Part shown: positions 8,578 through 17,573 of the stretch, piece by piece | Layout of the letters: each line of letters begins with the position of its first letter | Position numbering within the stretch: the first letter of the stretch is position 1 | Origin: Mesonia maritima | GTDB lineage: Bacteria; Bacteroidota; Bacteroidia; Flavobacteriales; Flavobacteriaceae | DNA: 64,000 nucleotides | Direction: 5' to 3' | Assembly: GCF_042433895.1 (NCBI RefSeq) | Contig: NZ_JBHLUA010000012.1 | Coordinates: forward strand, 682,001-746,000 | Position numbers and translations under genes: made by a program | The notes under the pieces: generated by a model | The model's database searches: none | What the model was told of the DNA's origin: nothing | Seen by the model: the letters and a program-made list of their open reading frames with translations, nothing else

Positions 8578-10122
8578 ATGGCAAAACAAGACGACACTTT
8601 TAAGCAAGTAATAGCGCACGCAAAAGAATACGGTTATATTTTTTCATCTTCAGAAATTTATGACGGTTTAAGCGCGGTTTACGATTACGGACAAAACGGA
8701 GCCGAACTCAAAAAAAATATTAAAGAATATTGGTGGAAAAGCATGGTGCAATTGCACCAAAATATTGTGGGCTTAGATGCTGCAATTTTAATGCATCCAA
8801 CCACGTGGAAAGCTTCCGGTCACGTCGATGCTTTTAACGATCCGTTAATTGACAATAAAGATTCTAAAAAACGCTATCGCGCCGATGTTTTAGTTGAAGA
8901 TCATGCTGAAAAAATAAATCAAAAGGCGCAAAAAGAAATTGCAAAAGCTCGTAAACGTTTTGGCGATAAATTCGATGAAGAAGAATTTATTACCACCAAT
9001 CCGCGTGTAATCCGCTATAAAAAAGAAGAAAAAGAAATTCTGGAGCGTTTGGCAAAATCGTTAACTGAAGAGAATTTAGCCGATGTAAAAGCATTAATCG
9101 AAGAATTAGGAATTGCTTGTCCCGAAAGTGGATCAAAAAACTGGACCGATGTGAAGCAATTCAATTTAATGTTCGGTACAAAATTAGGCGCTTCAGCGGA
9201 TAGCGCAACAGATTTGTATTTGCGTCCCGAAACCGCTCAAGGTATTTTTGTAAACTTTGCCAACGTACAAAAAACCGGGCGAATGAAAATTCCTTTCGGA
9301 ATCGCTCAAATAGGAAAAGCCTTCAGAAATGAAATTGTAGCGAGACAATTTATCTTCCGTCAGCGAGAATTTGAACAAATGGAAATGCAATTTTTTGTTC
9401 GCCCCGGAGAAGAATTAAAATGGTTTGAACATTGGAAAGAAACACGTCAAAATTGGCATGCTTCTTTAGGTTTAGGGGAAGAAAATTATCGTTTCCACGA
9501 TCATGAAAAAATGGCGCATTATGCGAACGCCGCAACCGATATCGAATTTAATTTTCCTTTCGGATTTAAAGAATTAGAAGGGATTCATTCGAGAACCGAT
9601 TTCGATTTAAAAGCACACGAAAAACATTCTGGTAAGAAATTGCAGTTTTTCGATCCTGAAATGAATAAAAATTATGTGCCTTATGTAATTGAAACCTCCA
9701 TAGGTTTAGATCGTATGTTTTTAGCAGTTTTTTCTAGCTCGTTAAAAGATGAAGAATTAGAAGATGGAAGTTCGAGAACGGTTTTAAAATTACCGGCAAT
9801 TTTAGCGCCTTACAAAGCTGCAATTTTTCCATTAGTGAAAAAGGATGGTTTACCTGAAATCGCTCAGCAAATCGTAGAAGATTTACAATGGGATTTTAAT
9901 ATTACGTATGACGAAAAAGATGCGGTAGGAAGACGCTACAGAAGACAAGATGCCGCAGGAACGCCATTTTGTATTACGATAGATCATGAAACAAAAGAAG
10001 ATAATCAAGTAACGATTCGTCATCGAGACACGATGGAACAAAAACGAGTTCCTATTTCAGAATTAAAAAATATAATTGCCAAAGAAGTAGATTTTAAAAC
10101 TTGGCTTCAAAAAGGAAAATAG
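8578..10122 (+). CDS. glyS: Glycine--tRNA ligase, single-chain type
   Basis: Charges tRNA-Gly with glycine in the cytoplasm. This is the homodimeric class II form also found in archaea and eukaryotes, not the alpha2beta2 form of E. coli. Visible class II motifs are LYLRPETAQGIFVNF, motif 2 (FRNEIVARQFIFRQREFEQ) and motif 3 (ETSIGLDRMFLAVF); an anticodon-binding domain fills about residues 400-514 (PYKAAIFPLV, then DAVGRRYRRQDAAGTPFCI). The 514-residue length is typical. It starts with ATG and is followed in the same frame by a small membrane protein gene. Confidence 0.98.
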   Translation: MAKQDDTFKQVIAHAKEYGYIFSSSEIYDGLSAVYDYGQNGAELKKNIKEYWWKSMVQLHQNIVGLDAAILMHPTTWKASGHVDAFNDPLIDNKDSKKRYRADVLVEDHAEKINQKAQKEIAKARKRFGDKFDEEEFITTNPRVIRYKKEEKEILERLAKSLTEENLADVKALIEELGIACPESGSKNWTDVKQFNLMFGTKLGASADSATDLYLRPETAQGIFVNFANVQKTGRMKIPFGIAQIGKAFRNEIVARQFIFRQREFEQMEMQFFVRPGEELKWFEHWKETRQNWHASLGLGEENYRFHDHEKMAHYANAATDIEFNFPFGFKELEGIHSRTDFDLKAHEKHSGKKLQFFDPEMNKNYVPYVIETSIGLDRMFLAVFSSSLKDEELEDGSSRTVLKLPAILAPYKAAIFPLVKKDGLPEIAQQIVEDLQWDFNITYDEKDAVGRRYRRQDAAGTPFCITIDHETKEDNQVTIRHRDTMEQKRVPISELKNIIAKEVDFKTWLQKGK

Positions 10123-10128
10123 ATTTTT

Positions 10129-10359
10129 TTGAAGAATAAAAAACTATGGAAATATATAAGCGTTAGTGCTATTTCAATCTTTATGATTTTATGGATAGCA
10201 CGTCTCTTTCCGTTAGGTGAGAAATATATTTCGATGGATTTACAAAATATTTTTGTGATCATTTATTTTATCACAGAACTCCGACACCACCGAATTTTGG
10301 TAAGAGAGAAAAATGCTAAAATTCAGGAATTAGAATTGAAATTACAGAAGAATAAATAA
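10129..10359 (+). CDS. Small membrane protein
   Basis: A 76-residue protein starting with TTG two codons after the glyS stop, in the same frame. Two hydrophobic segments are predicted (about 9-27, ISVSAISIFMILWIARLF, and about 39-49, LQNIFVIIYFI), followed by a charged tail with heptad character (VREKNAKIQELELKLQ). No ATG lies close to the N-terminus, so either TTG is the start or the gene is not translated. A strong terminator follows at once, which supports a real transcription unit with glyS. Function unknown. Confidence 0.55.
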   Translation: MKNKKLWKYISVSAISIFMILWIARLFPLGEKYISMDLQNIFVIIYFITELRHHRILVREKNAKIQELELKLQKNK

Positions 10360-10391
10360 AAAAAGCACCGTTTAATTCGGTGCTTTTTTTC
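10357..10391. terminator. Bidirectional terminator after glyS unit
   Basis: AAAAGCACCG pairs with CGGTGCTTTT around the loop TTTAATT, flanked by A and T tracts on both sides. It separates the plus-strand glyS unit from the convergent gene that ends at 10413. Confidence 0.85.
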
Positions 10392-10412
10392 TAGTCTTAT
10401 TTAAAAGTTAGT

Positions 10413-13064
10413 TTATTCCTTTATTAAGCGTTTTGTTACGACGCCTCGATCTGTAGTGATTTTAATAAAATAAATTCCTGCACTTAAATTCTCTACATTT
10501 AATTGTTTTCGGTTTTCTTGAATGATCTGCAATGTTACACCTTCAATATTGTAAACTTTTATTTTTTCAATCTCTTGATGATTCTTTATTTCTATATTTA
10601 GAATATTTTTAGTTGGATTTGGATATATTGTGATTTGTTTATTTAATTCTGTTTTTACACTTAATTGCTTGACTTCAATATAATTTGATTTTGTTAAAAT
10701 GTTTGAACCACCCGTATTAGTTGCTTTAAGAGTTACAGAATATGTACCTTCTTGTTGGTAAGTTACTGTAGGGTTTTGTTGTGAAGATGTGTTTGGTGTT
10801 CCTCCATCAAACGTCCATTCCCAGCTAGTAGGACTATTTGAACTTAAATCAGTAAAACTTACAGCTACATCTTTATCAATATTTGTTTTATCTCCTATAA
10901 AATCAACCGTTGGTGGCAAAATGATATTATCTATAATTTCAGTTGAAGTCATATTAGTTATGATAGGCGCGTTAAAATCAAAATAAATACGCGCGTCGCC
11001 TTCTATAAAGTCACCAACCGTCACATCGTTTTTCGGTTTAATTTTATAAGCCACAAATCCGTGACTTGCAGGCTCGTTAGTGTTTTCATCAGGTAAATTA
11101 ATTCCGTCAAAAATAAACTCCACTTGGTTTTCATCTGTAATTTCAATGTGGTAATTATGACTTGCACTTACCGGTTTTAAGGTACTGTAATCTAATTTTG
11201 GATGAAGTGTATCTAAAATTCGAACATTAATGGCACTTGCTGTTCCTGTATTTTGAAAACGGATAAGGTAATCTAAATATTCATCGGTCTCTTCCTCATA
11301 AATTTCTTCACCCTGTAATACTTGTTTGTCGTTAGGGTCATAAGAATTTACAACCACTTGATCAAAATTGAATACGTTATCAGTTGGCGTATTATCGTTT
11401 GTATTAGGCGTTACTGTGGCAGTAAAACTTAAAATATCATCTCCATTTACCGTAGGCGGCTGAAAAGTTTGTTGGGTAAAATCAATTTTTTGATTGGTAA
11501 GCGGGTGTAAATTATTAACGTCAAAGGTTAATTGATTTGCGGTGGTAGAAGTTGGCGTTACACTGGCACTAACAAAGCTTTGCATGGCGTCATCAAAATC
11601 TACGGTTACCGTTGCGTTTGGTATAGTTTGAGTTCCTAAATTTTCTACTACTAATTGATAATCAGCTTCAAAACCGGGACGCGCTTCACTAATAGGTAAT
11701 AGAGTAATATTTAAATCTTCGATACTTTGATTGGCAGTAACGCAAAAATCGATCACTTCGGTAGAAGAAGAAGTGAAAGTGACGCTCTGGCTTGCCGGAC
11801 TTACAGAATAGTAGCTAGGATAATTTATTACTGAAACGGTAAAGTTCGTTCCAATTGTTCCTAAAGTATAGCTGCCATTACTCGAATAGGTTTTTAAATC
11901 ATTTGTACCGTCATTGGCGTTAATCATAAAACCTGAAACTCCTTGGTCTGCTGGATCGCAGCCATTATTGTTTTCATCATAGGTTATTTCCCCCACAATT
12001 GAATTACAGTTTAGAAATGGGTAATCTCCTTTGACTGCCCAACCTAGATTTTTTTCTATATAATCTCTCGTAGAAAAATTGCAATATTCTAAACCGTTTG
12101 CGCCTAAGATACCTTGCTGTAAGCCTAAAGTAACTAAATGAGATAAAAAATTATCATAATTATTTATATCCATCCCAGAATTATCTAAGAATTGAACTAG
12201 ATTTTGAGTAGAGATATTCCAATTATTTAAAGGCTGATTAAAAGAACTAGCTTGCTTGAACATAGATGTCATTTTATTTACACTCGAAACATCCCAATTA
12301 GCAAGTGGTTGATTAAATGAACTCGCACCTTCAAAAAGGTATCGCATATCTGTAACATTGGACACATCCCAATTATTTAAATCTTGGTTAAATGAACTTG
12401 CGTTCATAAACATGTGATCAATAGTTGTTACATTAGAAACATTCCAATTATTTAAGGGTTGGTTAAAAGAACTGCAAAAGGCAAACATCATACTCATATT
12501 AGTTACATTAGAAACATTCCAATTATTAAGTGACTGATTAAATGCTGTTGTCTGAAGAAATAGAGCTTCCATGTTTATAACATTAGAGACGTTCCAAGTT
12601 GTAATCGAATTATTACTATTAAAATTTGAAGCTTCTGCAAACATAGAACCCATATCTGTTACTAGTGTTAAGTCTGGAGCGTCTATAGCATTTATATTTA
12701 GATTTTTGCATTTGCTAAAAGCATTTCTCATTGATTTCCATTCTATATCTCCCCATTGTTCAATTGACTTTATTTTATTTAAATCACCGCCATAATTAAA
12801 ATAAATTCTTGGGAAAGTCCCAGAAATGCTAACGGTATAAATTCCAGCATTGGCGTAGGTATATGTTGTATTACCAGATTGATTATTTAAAATTGTGCCA
12901 TCGCCAAAATCTACGGTATAATTATAAGTTGATCCGGGATGAGTGGGTATCGTAATACTCAAATCACTTGAAGTAACTTCCCAAGTAGTAATAAAATCTT
13001 GGTTTTGTGCGGTTGTGTAGAAAGAAATAAAAACGAAAAGAATAAATAGGTATATGTTTTTCAT
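10413..13064 (-). CDS. T9SS-secreted BspA-like surface protein with PKD domains
   Basis: A large (883-residue) secreted or cell-surface mosaic protein. In order: signal peptide ending TTAQ (1-19); a PKD-like segment (about 25-85, VDFGDGTILN and YANAGIYTVSISG); about seven BspA/DUF285-type repeats of 24-25 residues (about 95-300, with FNQPLNNWNVSNVT recurring); a carboxypeptidase-like domain (about 355-440, ITYDENNNGCDPADQG); a DUF11/CARDB-like part with a DPNDK motif (about 450-715); a PKD domain (about 720-800, WEWTFDGGTPNTSSQQNP); and a type A T9SS sorting domain (about 805-883, ITIYPNPTKNILNI through KRLIKE). Such proteins are usually adhesins or matrix proteins. A paralogous leader is shared with the next gene upstream. 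Cargo status is well supported; binding partner unknown. Confidence 0.9.
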   Translation of the reverse strand: MKNIYLFILFVFISFYTTAQNQDFITTWEVTSSDLSITIPTHPGSTYNYTVDFGDGTILNNQSGNTTYTYANAGIYTVSISGTFPRIYFNYGGDLNKIKSIEQWGDIEWKSMRNAFSKCKNLNINAIDAPDLTLVTDMGSMFAEASNFNSNNSITTWNVSNVINMEALFLQTTAFNQSLNNWNVSNVTNMSMMFAFCSSFNQPLNNWNVSNVTTIDHMFMNASSFNQDLNNWDVSNVTDMRYLFEGASSFNQPLANWDVSSVNKMTSMFKQASSFNQPLNNWNISTQNLVQFLDNSGMDINNYDNFLSHLVTLGLQQGILGANGLEYCNFSTRDYIEKNLGWAVKGDYPFLNCNSIVGEITYDENNNGCDPADQGVSGFMINANDGTNDLKTYSSNGSYTLGTIGTNFTVSVINYPSYYSVSPASQSVTFTSSSTEVIDFCVTANQSIEDLNITLLPISEARPGFEADYQLVVENLGTQTIPNATVTVDFDDAMQSFVSASVTPTSTTANQLTFDVNNLHPLTNQKIDFTQQTFQPPTVNGDDILSFTATVTPNTNDNTPTDNVFNFDQVVVNSYDPNDKQVLQGEEIYEEETDEYLDYLIRFQNTGTASAINVRILDTLHPKLDYSTLKPVSASHNYHIEITDENQVEFIFDGINLPDENTNEPASHGFVAYKIKPKNDVTVGDFIEGDARIYFDFNAPIITNMTSTEIIDNIILPPTVDFIGDKTNIDKDVAVSFTDLSSNSPTSWEWTFDGGTPNTSSQQNPTVTYQQEGTYSVTLKATNTGGSNILTKSNYIEVKQLSVKTELNKQITIYPNPTKNILNIEIKNHQEIEKIKVYNIEGVTLQIIQENRKQLNVENLSAGIYFIKITTDRGVVTKRLIKE
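12164..12780 (-). repeat. BspA/DUF285 repeat array inside the surface protein gene
   Basis: About seven in-frame units of roughly 75 bases encode the 25-residue repeats. Bases vary between units while NW(N/D)VSNVT and FNQ are kept, so the array is old and selected at protein level. It is not a CRISPR: there are no unique spacers. Confidence 0.8.
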
Positions 13065-13083
13065 AATTTAATGAGATTTGGTT
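13061..13083 (-). repeat. 23-base leader repeat, copy 1
   Basis: A 23-base sequence that includes the ATG at 13064 and its upstream leader is identical to 13959-13981 upstream of the LamG lipoprotein gene. Sequence further upstream has diverged. Confidence 0.8.
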
Positions 13084-13185
13084 GTCGTGATTTTATACTA
13101 CAAGTTACGTGAAATGATAAATTGTTTTCAGTCTTGTAACAAGCTAAAATTTTTATGTTTTATTAATTGTGAGGTTGTAAACAGT

Positions 13186-13962
13186 TTATTGGCAACAAGG
13201 ATCCATTTCAAATAATGCTGTAATTTGTGATTGATTTAATTCTTTATTGAAAATTATAATGTCATCAATCTTGCCATCAAAAAATTTACCAATTATTAAA
13301 TCTCCAATGTCTTGAACTGTTGGGGTTGTTCCACAGCCTGTTTCAATTCCAGTTTTAGAATTTCTAAGAATACCATTTCTATAAATGCTTAACGAGTTAT
13401 TTACTTGATTATATGTGGCTACTAAATGATGCCAATTATTGTAATCGATATTATATTTCCAAGAAAAATCCCATACAGCATTAAGGTAACCAAAAACAGG
13501 TTGGTTACCATCATAAAGTCCTAAAGACCACTGTCCATTGGTGTCTGGGCAGTGCAACCCATCATCTCTACTTAAAAGCACGTGATAATTTCCGTCACCA
13601 GGTTGGTTTGGTTTAAACCAAAGTGAAACTGAGAATTCAGATAGATTATTTAAAAAATTAGTATTAGTTGTTGAAACAAAATCATTTGAAGAAGAATCAA
13701 ACTCAAATGCACAATTTTGATTAGAATTTCTATCAGATGAAGAATGTGCAGATGTTGTGTTAGTCAAAATATTAGAATTTACACCATCATTTAAGCTACC
13801 ATTAGAAAATGGATAAAAAGCAATCGTATTACTCTGTAGATTAGCTGGAATGCAAATCAATGGATTTATTTCATTAATTTCTTCATTCTTTTCGTCATCT
13901 GAGCAAGATGTTAAAATAAAAAAACAAAATAAAATAGCAGAAAGGATAGTTGAATTCTTCAT
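13186..13962 (-). CDS. LamG-like jelly-roll lipoprotein
   Basis: A 258-residue lipoprotein. The signal peptide ends at the lipobox LTSC (Cys about 20), followed by an acidic linker (SDDEKNEEINEIN). The rest is a concanavalin A-like LamG domain (about 45-255). IAFYPFSNGSLNDGVN opens it, FSVSLWFKP and WHHLVATYNQVNNSLSIYRNG are characteristic strands, and GKIDDIIIFNKELN closes it. LamG domains bind carbohydrate or protein ligands or act as structural modules; no catalytic site is expected. A 23-base stretch covering its ATG and leader is identical to that of the surface protein gene at 10413-13064, so the two probably share promoter ancestry. Four Cys pairs near the C-terminus (GLHC, GCGTT, DPCC) may form disulfides. 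Confidence 0.85.
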   Translation of the reverse strand: MKNSTILSAILFCFFILTSCSDDEKNEEINEINPLICIPANLQSNTIAFYPFSNGSLNDGVNSNILTNTTSAHSSSDRNSNQNCAFEFDSSSNDFVSTTNTNFLNNLSEFSVSLWFKPNQPGDGNYHVLLSRDDGLHCPDTNGQWSLGLYDGNQPVFGYLNAVWDFSWKYNIDYNNWHHLVATYNQVNNSLSIYRNGILRNSKTGIETGCGTTPTVQDIGDLIIGKFFDGKIDDIIIFNKELNQSQITALFEMDPCCQ

Positions 13963-13981
13963 AATTTAATGAGATTTGGTT
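13959..13981 (-). repeat. 23-base leader repeat, copy 2
   Basis: The identical partner of 13061-13083, in the same position relative to the ATG (13962). It could be a shared regulatory leader or a remnant of duplication or gene conversion. Confidence 0.8.
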
Positions 13982-14034
13982 ATCTAAATATATAACAACT
14001 TAAAATATAAAAACCCTACTCTTTAATATAATTT

Positions 14035-17000
14035 TTAAAAATAAGCTCGCAATTGTACACTTCCGGTGTGAATAGTATTAGAATTTTCACTTTTTCTGCC
14101 AAAATAGGATAAATTTAAATCCAGGTAATTTGTCAGTTTTTTTTGGGCTAAAAGTGTCCACGTAAAGTTTTTTTCAGGCTGTAAACCTTGCAACATTTGG
14201 TAAGCTACGGGTGAAAATGCACTTCCGGTAAAATCGTTATAAATGTAATTAAACTCACCATTGAAAGAATATTTTTGTGCGTTATTAAACGTAAATGAAG
14301 CTCCAATTTTATGCTGATCTAATTCTTCGCGATCGCCTAATAAATTGCTGTGTTCTTGAAATTGATAAAAAACATCAAAACGCGTACTTTGTGAAAGTAA
14401 ATACGAAAGTTCAGGGTTTGCCAGAAATCCTTCAATTTTATAGTTTCGGTTTTCAAAATTTTCAGAAAGGCTTTCGTTTTCCGTGTAATGATTTTTTAAG
14501 GTAATTAACCAACTTTTTTCAAATTTATGGTTAAATGTAATTTGATGACTTTGCAAAGTGTTTTCTTGCAATCCGGTGGAAAGTAAATTTTTATTCCGCG
14601 TAGAAATATAACTGTACGAAGTGGTGTAACGCTGTTTTCCGCGGTTAAAAAAAATGGTATTTCTAAAGTTGAGGTTCGCCGCCAATTCTTTTCCGTCATC
14701 GTTAAACGGATTTAAATCAAAATTATCGCCTTCGCGTTCTATTTTTCGGTCAATTAAATACGAAGTTTGGTTGTAAAAATGTGATAGAAACCCTTTCGTG
14801 CCTTTCTCATCGCTCCATTGCTGAAAATTTAAACTGATAATTTGACTGAATTTATTCTGATGCGTTTTTACAAAAATCTGGTTCGGCAACAACATACGAA
14901 CATATTTTGCCTGATCGGGATATGGCGCAATTTCAAACTCTTCTAATTCCTGAACGCCATTATTATTATAATCATTCCACGTATATTGTCCTTCGCCGGC
15001 GTTCACTTCCACATACGTAAATTCTTGTTGCGGAAGCGTTCCGCTATTGGTTTCATAAGCGGTATTTAAGTTTAAAATACGATCAAATAAAAACTGATTG
15101 TATAAAACGCGGGAATTCAGCGAGTGTTCATCTTCCACGCCTTCTTCTTCATTATCCAGTTTTCGATAATTCGCAAAAACCGAAAGTTTTGTCTTTTCTG
15201 AATTTATCAATTGCGAGCGTAAATAATAATTATCTGAATTGCTCACGCGCTGCAAAGCTGAATTTCGTAAACTGTCATTCACGCGGTAACGATAGCCAAT
15301 TTCAGCGTAAACATCAGTACTGTCGCCAATTCCGGTGTAAACTTCATAACTATTAAAGCGCTGACTAATTCCGGTGAGTTCTTCGGTTTCGTTATCAATT
15401 TGTTCATTATCTTCTAAGGCAATTCGTGTTCCTGCCCACACTTTCCCAAAATCGTAAACGGTATTTGTTGAAAGCCGGAGAAATTCAGAATCAAAAATTT
15501 CAGCATCACTTTTTAAAAAACTTCCGTTTAATTGAACTGCCAATTTTCCGAATTTTACATTCGATTGTAACAATTGTCTCGCGCCGCTGTAATTGTCGCT
15601 ATAATCTAATTTCTGAAAACTATAAGTCGCCGCGCCGTTTGTAGGACTTACATATTCTAATCCCGCATCTACAAAACTTTGGTTTCCTTCAGGATTTGTT
15701 AAATTCCAATCGCGGTTAAATTCTACATTGTACAAACGTTCGATACTTTGGTAGCGTTCTTGAATGTAATTTACGCGGCCAAAAGCGTTGAGTTTCGTTT
15801 GTTCTTCAGAAGTGAATAAATTTTGTTTTGCAGCAATTCTTCCCGCAAAGCCATCGTTATCATCGTCATCTAAATCTGAATATAAATTCTCATCATTTTT
15901 ACTTCCCGCGAATTCAAAATCTACTTGCGTTTTTTCGCTTGGTTTGTAAGCGCCATTTACAACGGCAACTTGTAATTTTTTAGGTGAGAAAAGTTGCGTG
16001 ATCGGCGCATAATTTCCCTGCGGAATTCCGTTAACTGGCGCGACATATTCATAAATTTTTGAAATTGAAGTAGCGTTAGTTAACACATAATTTCCTTGAT
16101 TTTCACCAACTAAACTGAATTTTACATTAAAAAGTTCATCATCAGGATTGGTAGAATACACAAAAATTTCTTCACCATTTTGAATTTCTTTTCGGTATAA
16201 AACTTTATTCTCATCAAACGTATCGGGAACCGCGCTTGGAGCAATCATCTCACTTTCATTGTCGCCGGCTTCAGAAAGAATTTGCTGTTGTTGTTCACTT
16301 AAATTTTGCTGAAGCGGTTGATTTCGCAAATCATTTTCAGAATACACAAACGCGCCTAATTGTAGTTTTTCGCCATAATATTTTCCGCCGCCGGTAGCTA
16401 CAATTCGCGAATAATTTCTGTCGGCATATTGAAATTCTACCGTAATTCTCATTTCTGAAGTAATCGGAAAAGTAGAATTAAAAATAATTTCTCCCGCATT
16501 ATAATCGATGATATAATCTTCATTTTCACCACGTTCTACACGAATTCCGTTCACAAAAACCGATTCACTTCCGGAAACAATTAACACAAATAATTCGCCA
16601 TTCGGACCGGTAAGTTTATACGGACCTTGATTTCCTTCTTGCGCCTGAAATTGATTTCGCGTAAAAACCCCGCGAACTAGCGCTCCGGCGGCATAAACCT
16701 GGGTTCTATTTCCCTCGGGATTTAGCGTTGCGCCAACCGATAAACCTTGTACTTTTTTTGTGAAACTAGCAAAATAAGAGTCATCTTGAATAAGATCGAC
16801 ATCGCCGGCGCGAATGTTCCAATTTTTACCATATAATTCGATAAAAACTTGGTCGAATTCATCTAAATTTTGCGAATAACCACTCTCTTGAATTGGAATG
16901 TTTGAATCTTGAATGGAAGCTCGTAAACTTACTTTTGGCGATATTTTTCCTGAAATTTGTAAGTCCAATTCAGAATCGAGAACTGTATTTTGATTGGTTC

Positions 17001-17445
17001 CGGCGGTAATTCCACGGGAAATGCTTCCGCTGGTATTTAATCCGTCAAAAGGTGTAAACGAACGTACGTTGCTTGGTTGTCCTAATTTGTAAATGCGTTG
17101 TGTGCGGTTCCCTTCAGCAATTATAGAAGGATCGAATTGATAATATTTTTTGGTTAAAAATTCAGGATATTTTCGGTAATAAACCGCAATGGAATCGAGT
17201 TTATTTTTCGTGGAATCGTTCAGAATTAAATAACTTTCAGCAAAATTCACTTGGTATTGTGTAGAATCTATTACTTTTCCTTCTTTCGAATAAAGCTGAA
17301 ATCCATCGGCTCGAATACTTACAGAATCAATTTTAATGGTATCGCGAACGGCTAATTTTTTCTGCGGAGCATTCATAGGAGTTTCTTGCGCTTTCAGCAA
17401 AAGCCCGCTGCTTAAAAAGAGTAAGAAAAAAATTAGACTTCGCAT
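14035..17445 (-). CDS. Large outer-membrane beta-barrel protein, function unknown
   Basis: An 1136-residue exported protein with a signal peptide ending LLLKAQ (1-19). The central and C-terminal sequence is built of alternating amphipathic strands and turns, and the last residue is Phe (SVQLRAYF), as in outer-membrane barrels recognised by BamA. The N-terminal part (about 100-330) has conserved-looking blocks (SGSISRGITAGTNQNTVLDSELDLQISGKI; then GDVDLIQDDSYFASFTKKVQG). An acidic linker rich in Asp lies near 520-535. No plug domain or TonB box is evident, so it is not a normal TonB receptor. Homologues occur through Flavobacteria as hypothetical proteins to my knowledge. It is divergent from the exonuclease gene. 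Confidence 0.8.
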   Translation of the reverse strand: MRSLIFFLLFLSSGLLLKAQETPMNAPQKKLAVRDTIKIDSVSIRADGFQLYSKEGKVIDSTQYQVNFAESYLILNDSTKNKLDSIAVYYRKYPEFLTKKYYQFDPSIIAEGNRTQRIYKLGQPSNVRSFTPFDGLNTSGSISRGITAGTNQNTVLDSELDLQISGKISPKVSLRASIQDSNIPIQESGYSQNLDEFDQVFIELYGKNWNIRAGDVDLIQDDSYFASFTKKVQGLSVGATLNPEGNRTQVYAAGALVRGVFTRNQFQAQEGNQGPYKLTGPNGELFVLIVSGSESVFVNGIRVERGENEDYIIDYNAGEIIFNSTFPITSEMRITVEFQYADRNYSRIVATGGGKYYGEKLQLGAFVYSENDLRNQPLQQNLSEQQQQILSEAGDNESEMIAPSAVPDTFDENKVLYRKEIQNGEEIFVYSTNPDDELFNVKFSLVGENQGNYVLTNATSISKIYEYVAPVNGIPQGNYAPITQLFSPKKLQVAVVNGAYKPSEKTQVDFEFAGSKNDENLYSDLDDDDNDGFAGRIAAKQNLFTSEEQTKLNAFGRVNYIQERYQSIERLYNVEFNRDWNLTNPEGNQSFVDAGLEYVSPTNGAATYSFQKLDYSDNYSGARQLLQSNVKFGKLAVQLNGSFLKSDAEIFDSEFLRLSTNTVYDFGKVWAGTRIALEDNEQIDNETEELTGISQRFNSYEVYTGIGDSTDVYAEIGYRYRVNDSLRNSALQRVSNSDNYYLRSQLINSEKTKLSVFANYRKLDNEEEGVEDEHSLNSRVLYNQFLFDRILNLNTAYETNSGTLPQQEFTYVEVNAGEGQYTWNDYNNNGVQELEEFEIAPYPDQAKYVRMLLPNQIFVKTHQNKFSQIISLNFQQWSDEKGTKGFLSHFYNQTSYLIDRKIEREGDNFDLNPFNDDGKELAANLNFRNTIFFNRGKQRYTTSYSYISTRNKNLLSTGLQENTLQSHQITFNHKFEKSWLITLKNHYTENESLSENFENRNYKIEGFLANPELSYLLSQSTRFDVFYQFQEHSNLLGDREELDQHKIGASFTFNNAQKYSFNGEFNYIYNDFTGSAFSPVAYQMLQGLQPEKNFTWTLLAQKKLTNYLDLNLSYFGRKSENSNTIHTGSVQLRAYF

Positions 17446-17550
17446 TATGAGTAAAACTAAATCATTTTAAAAATATTATTTCAAAAATGTGCTTTTAATT
17501 GTGTTGGTCGCTAAATTTTCTTTGAAGCTAGTTTCCTAACTGAAAAATTA

Positions 17551-17558
17551 TATTTTTG
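17551..17558 (+). promoter_or_regulatory. Candidate -7 box for xth
   Basis: TATTTTTG is a perfect TAnnTTTG match 15 bases before the ATG at 17574. It predicts a leader of about 10 bases. Confidence 0.45.
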
Positions 17559-17573
17559 TTTCAAAACTACGCA

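Noticed and set aside
12164..12780. Regular 75-base spacing resembling a repeat array such as CRISPR
   Set aside because: Units are coding, in frame, and diverged without unique spacers; they encode BspA repeats.
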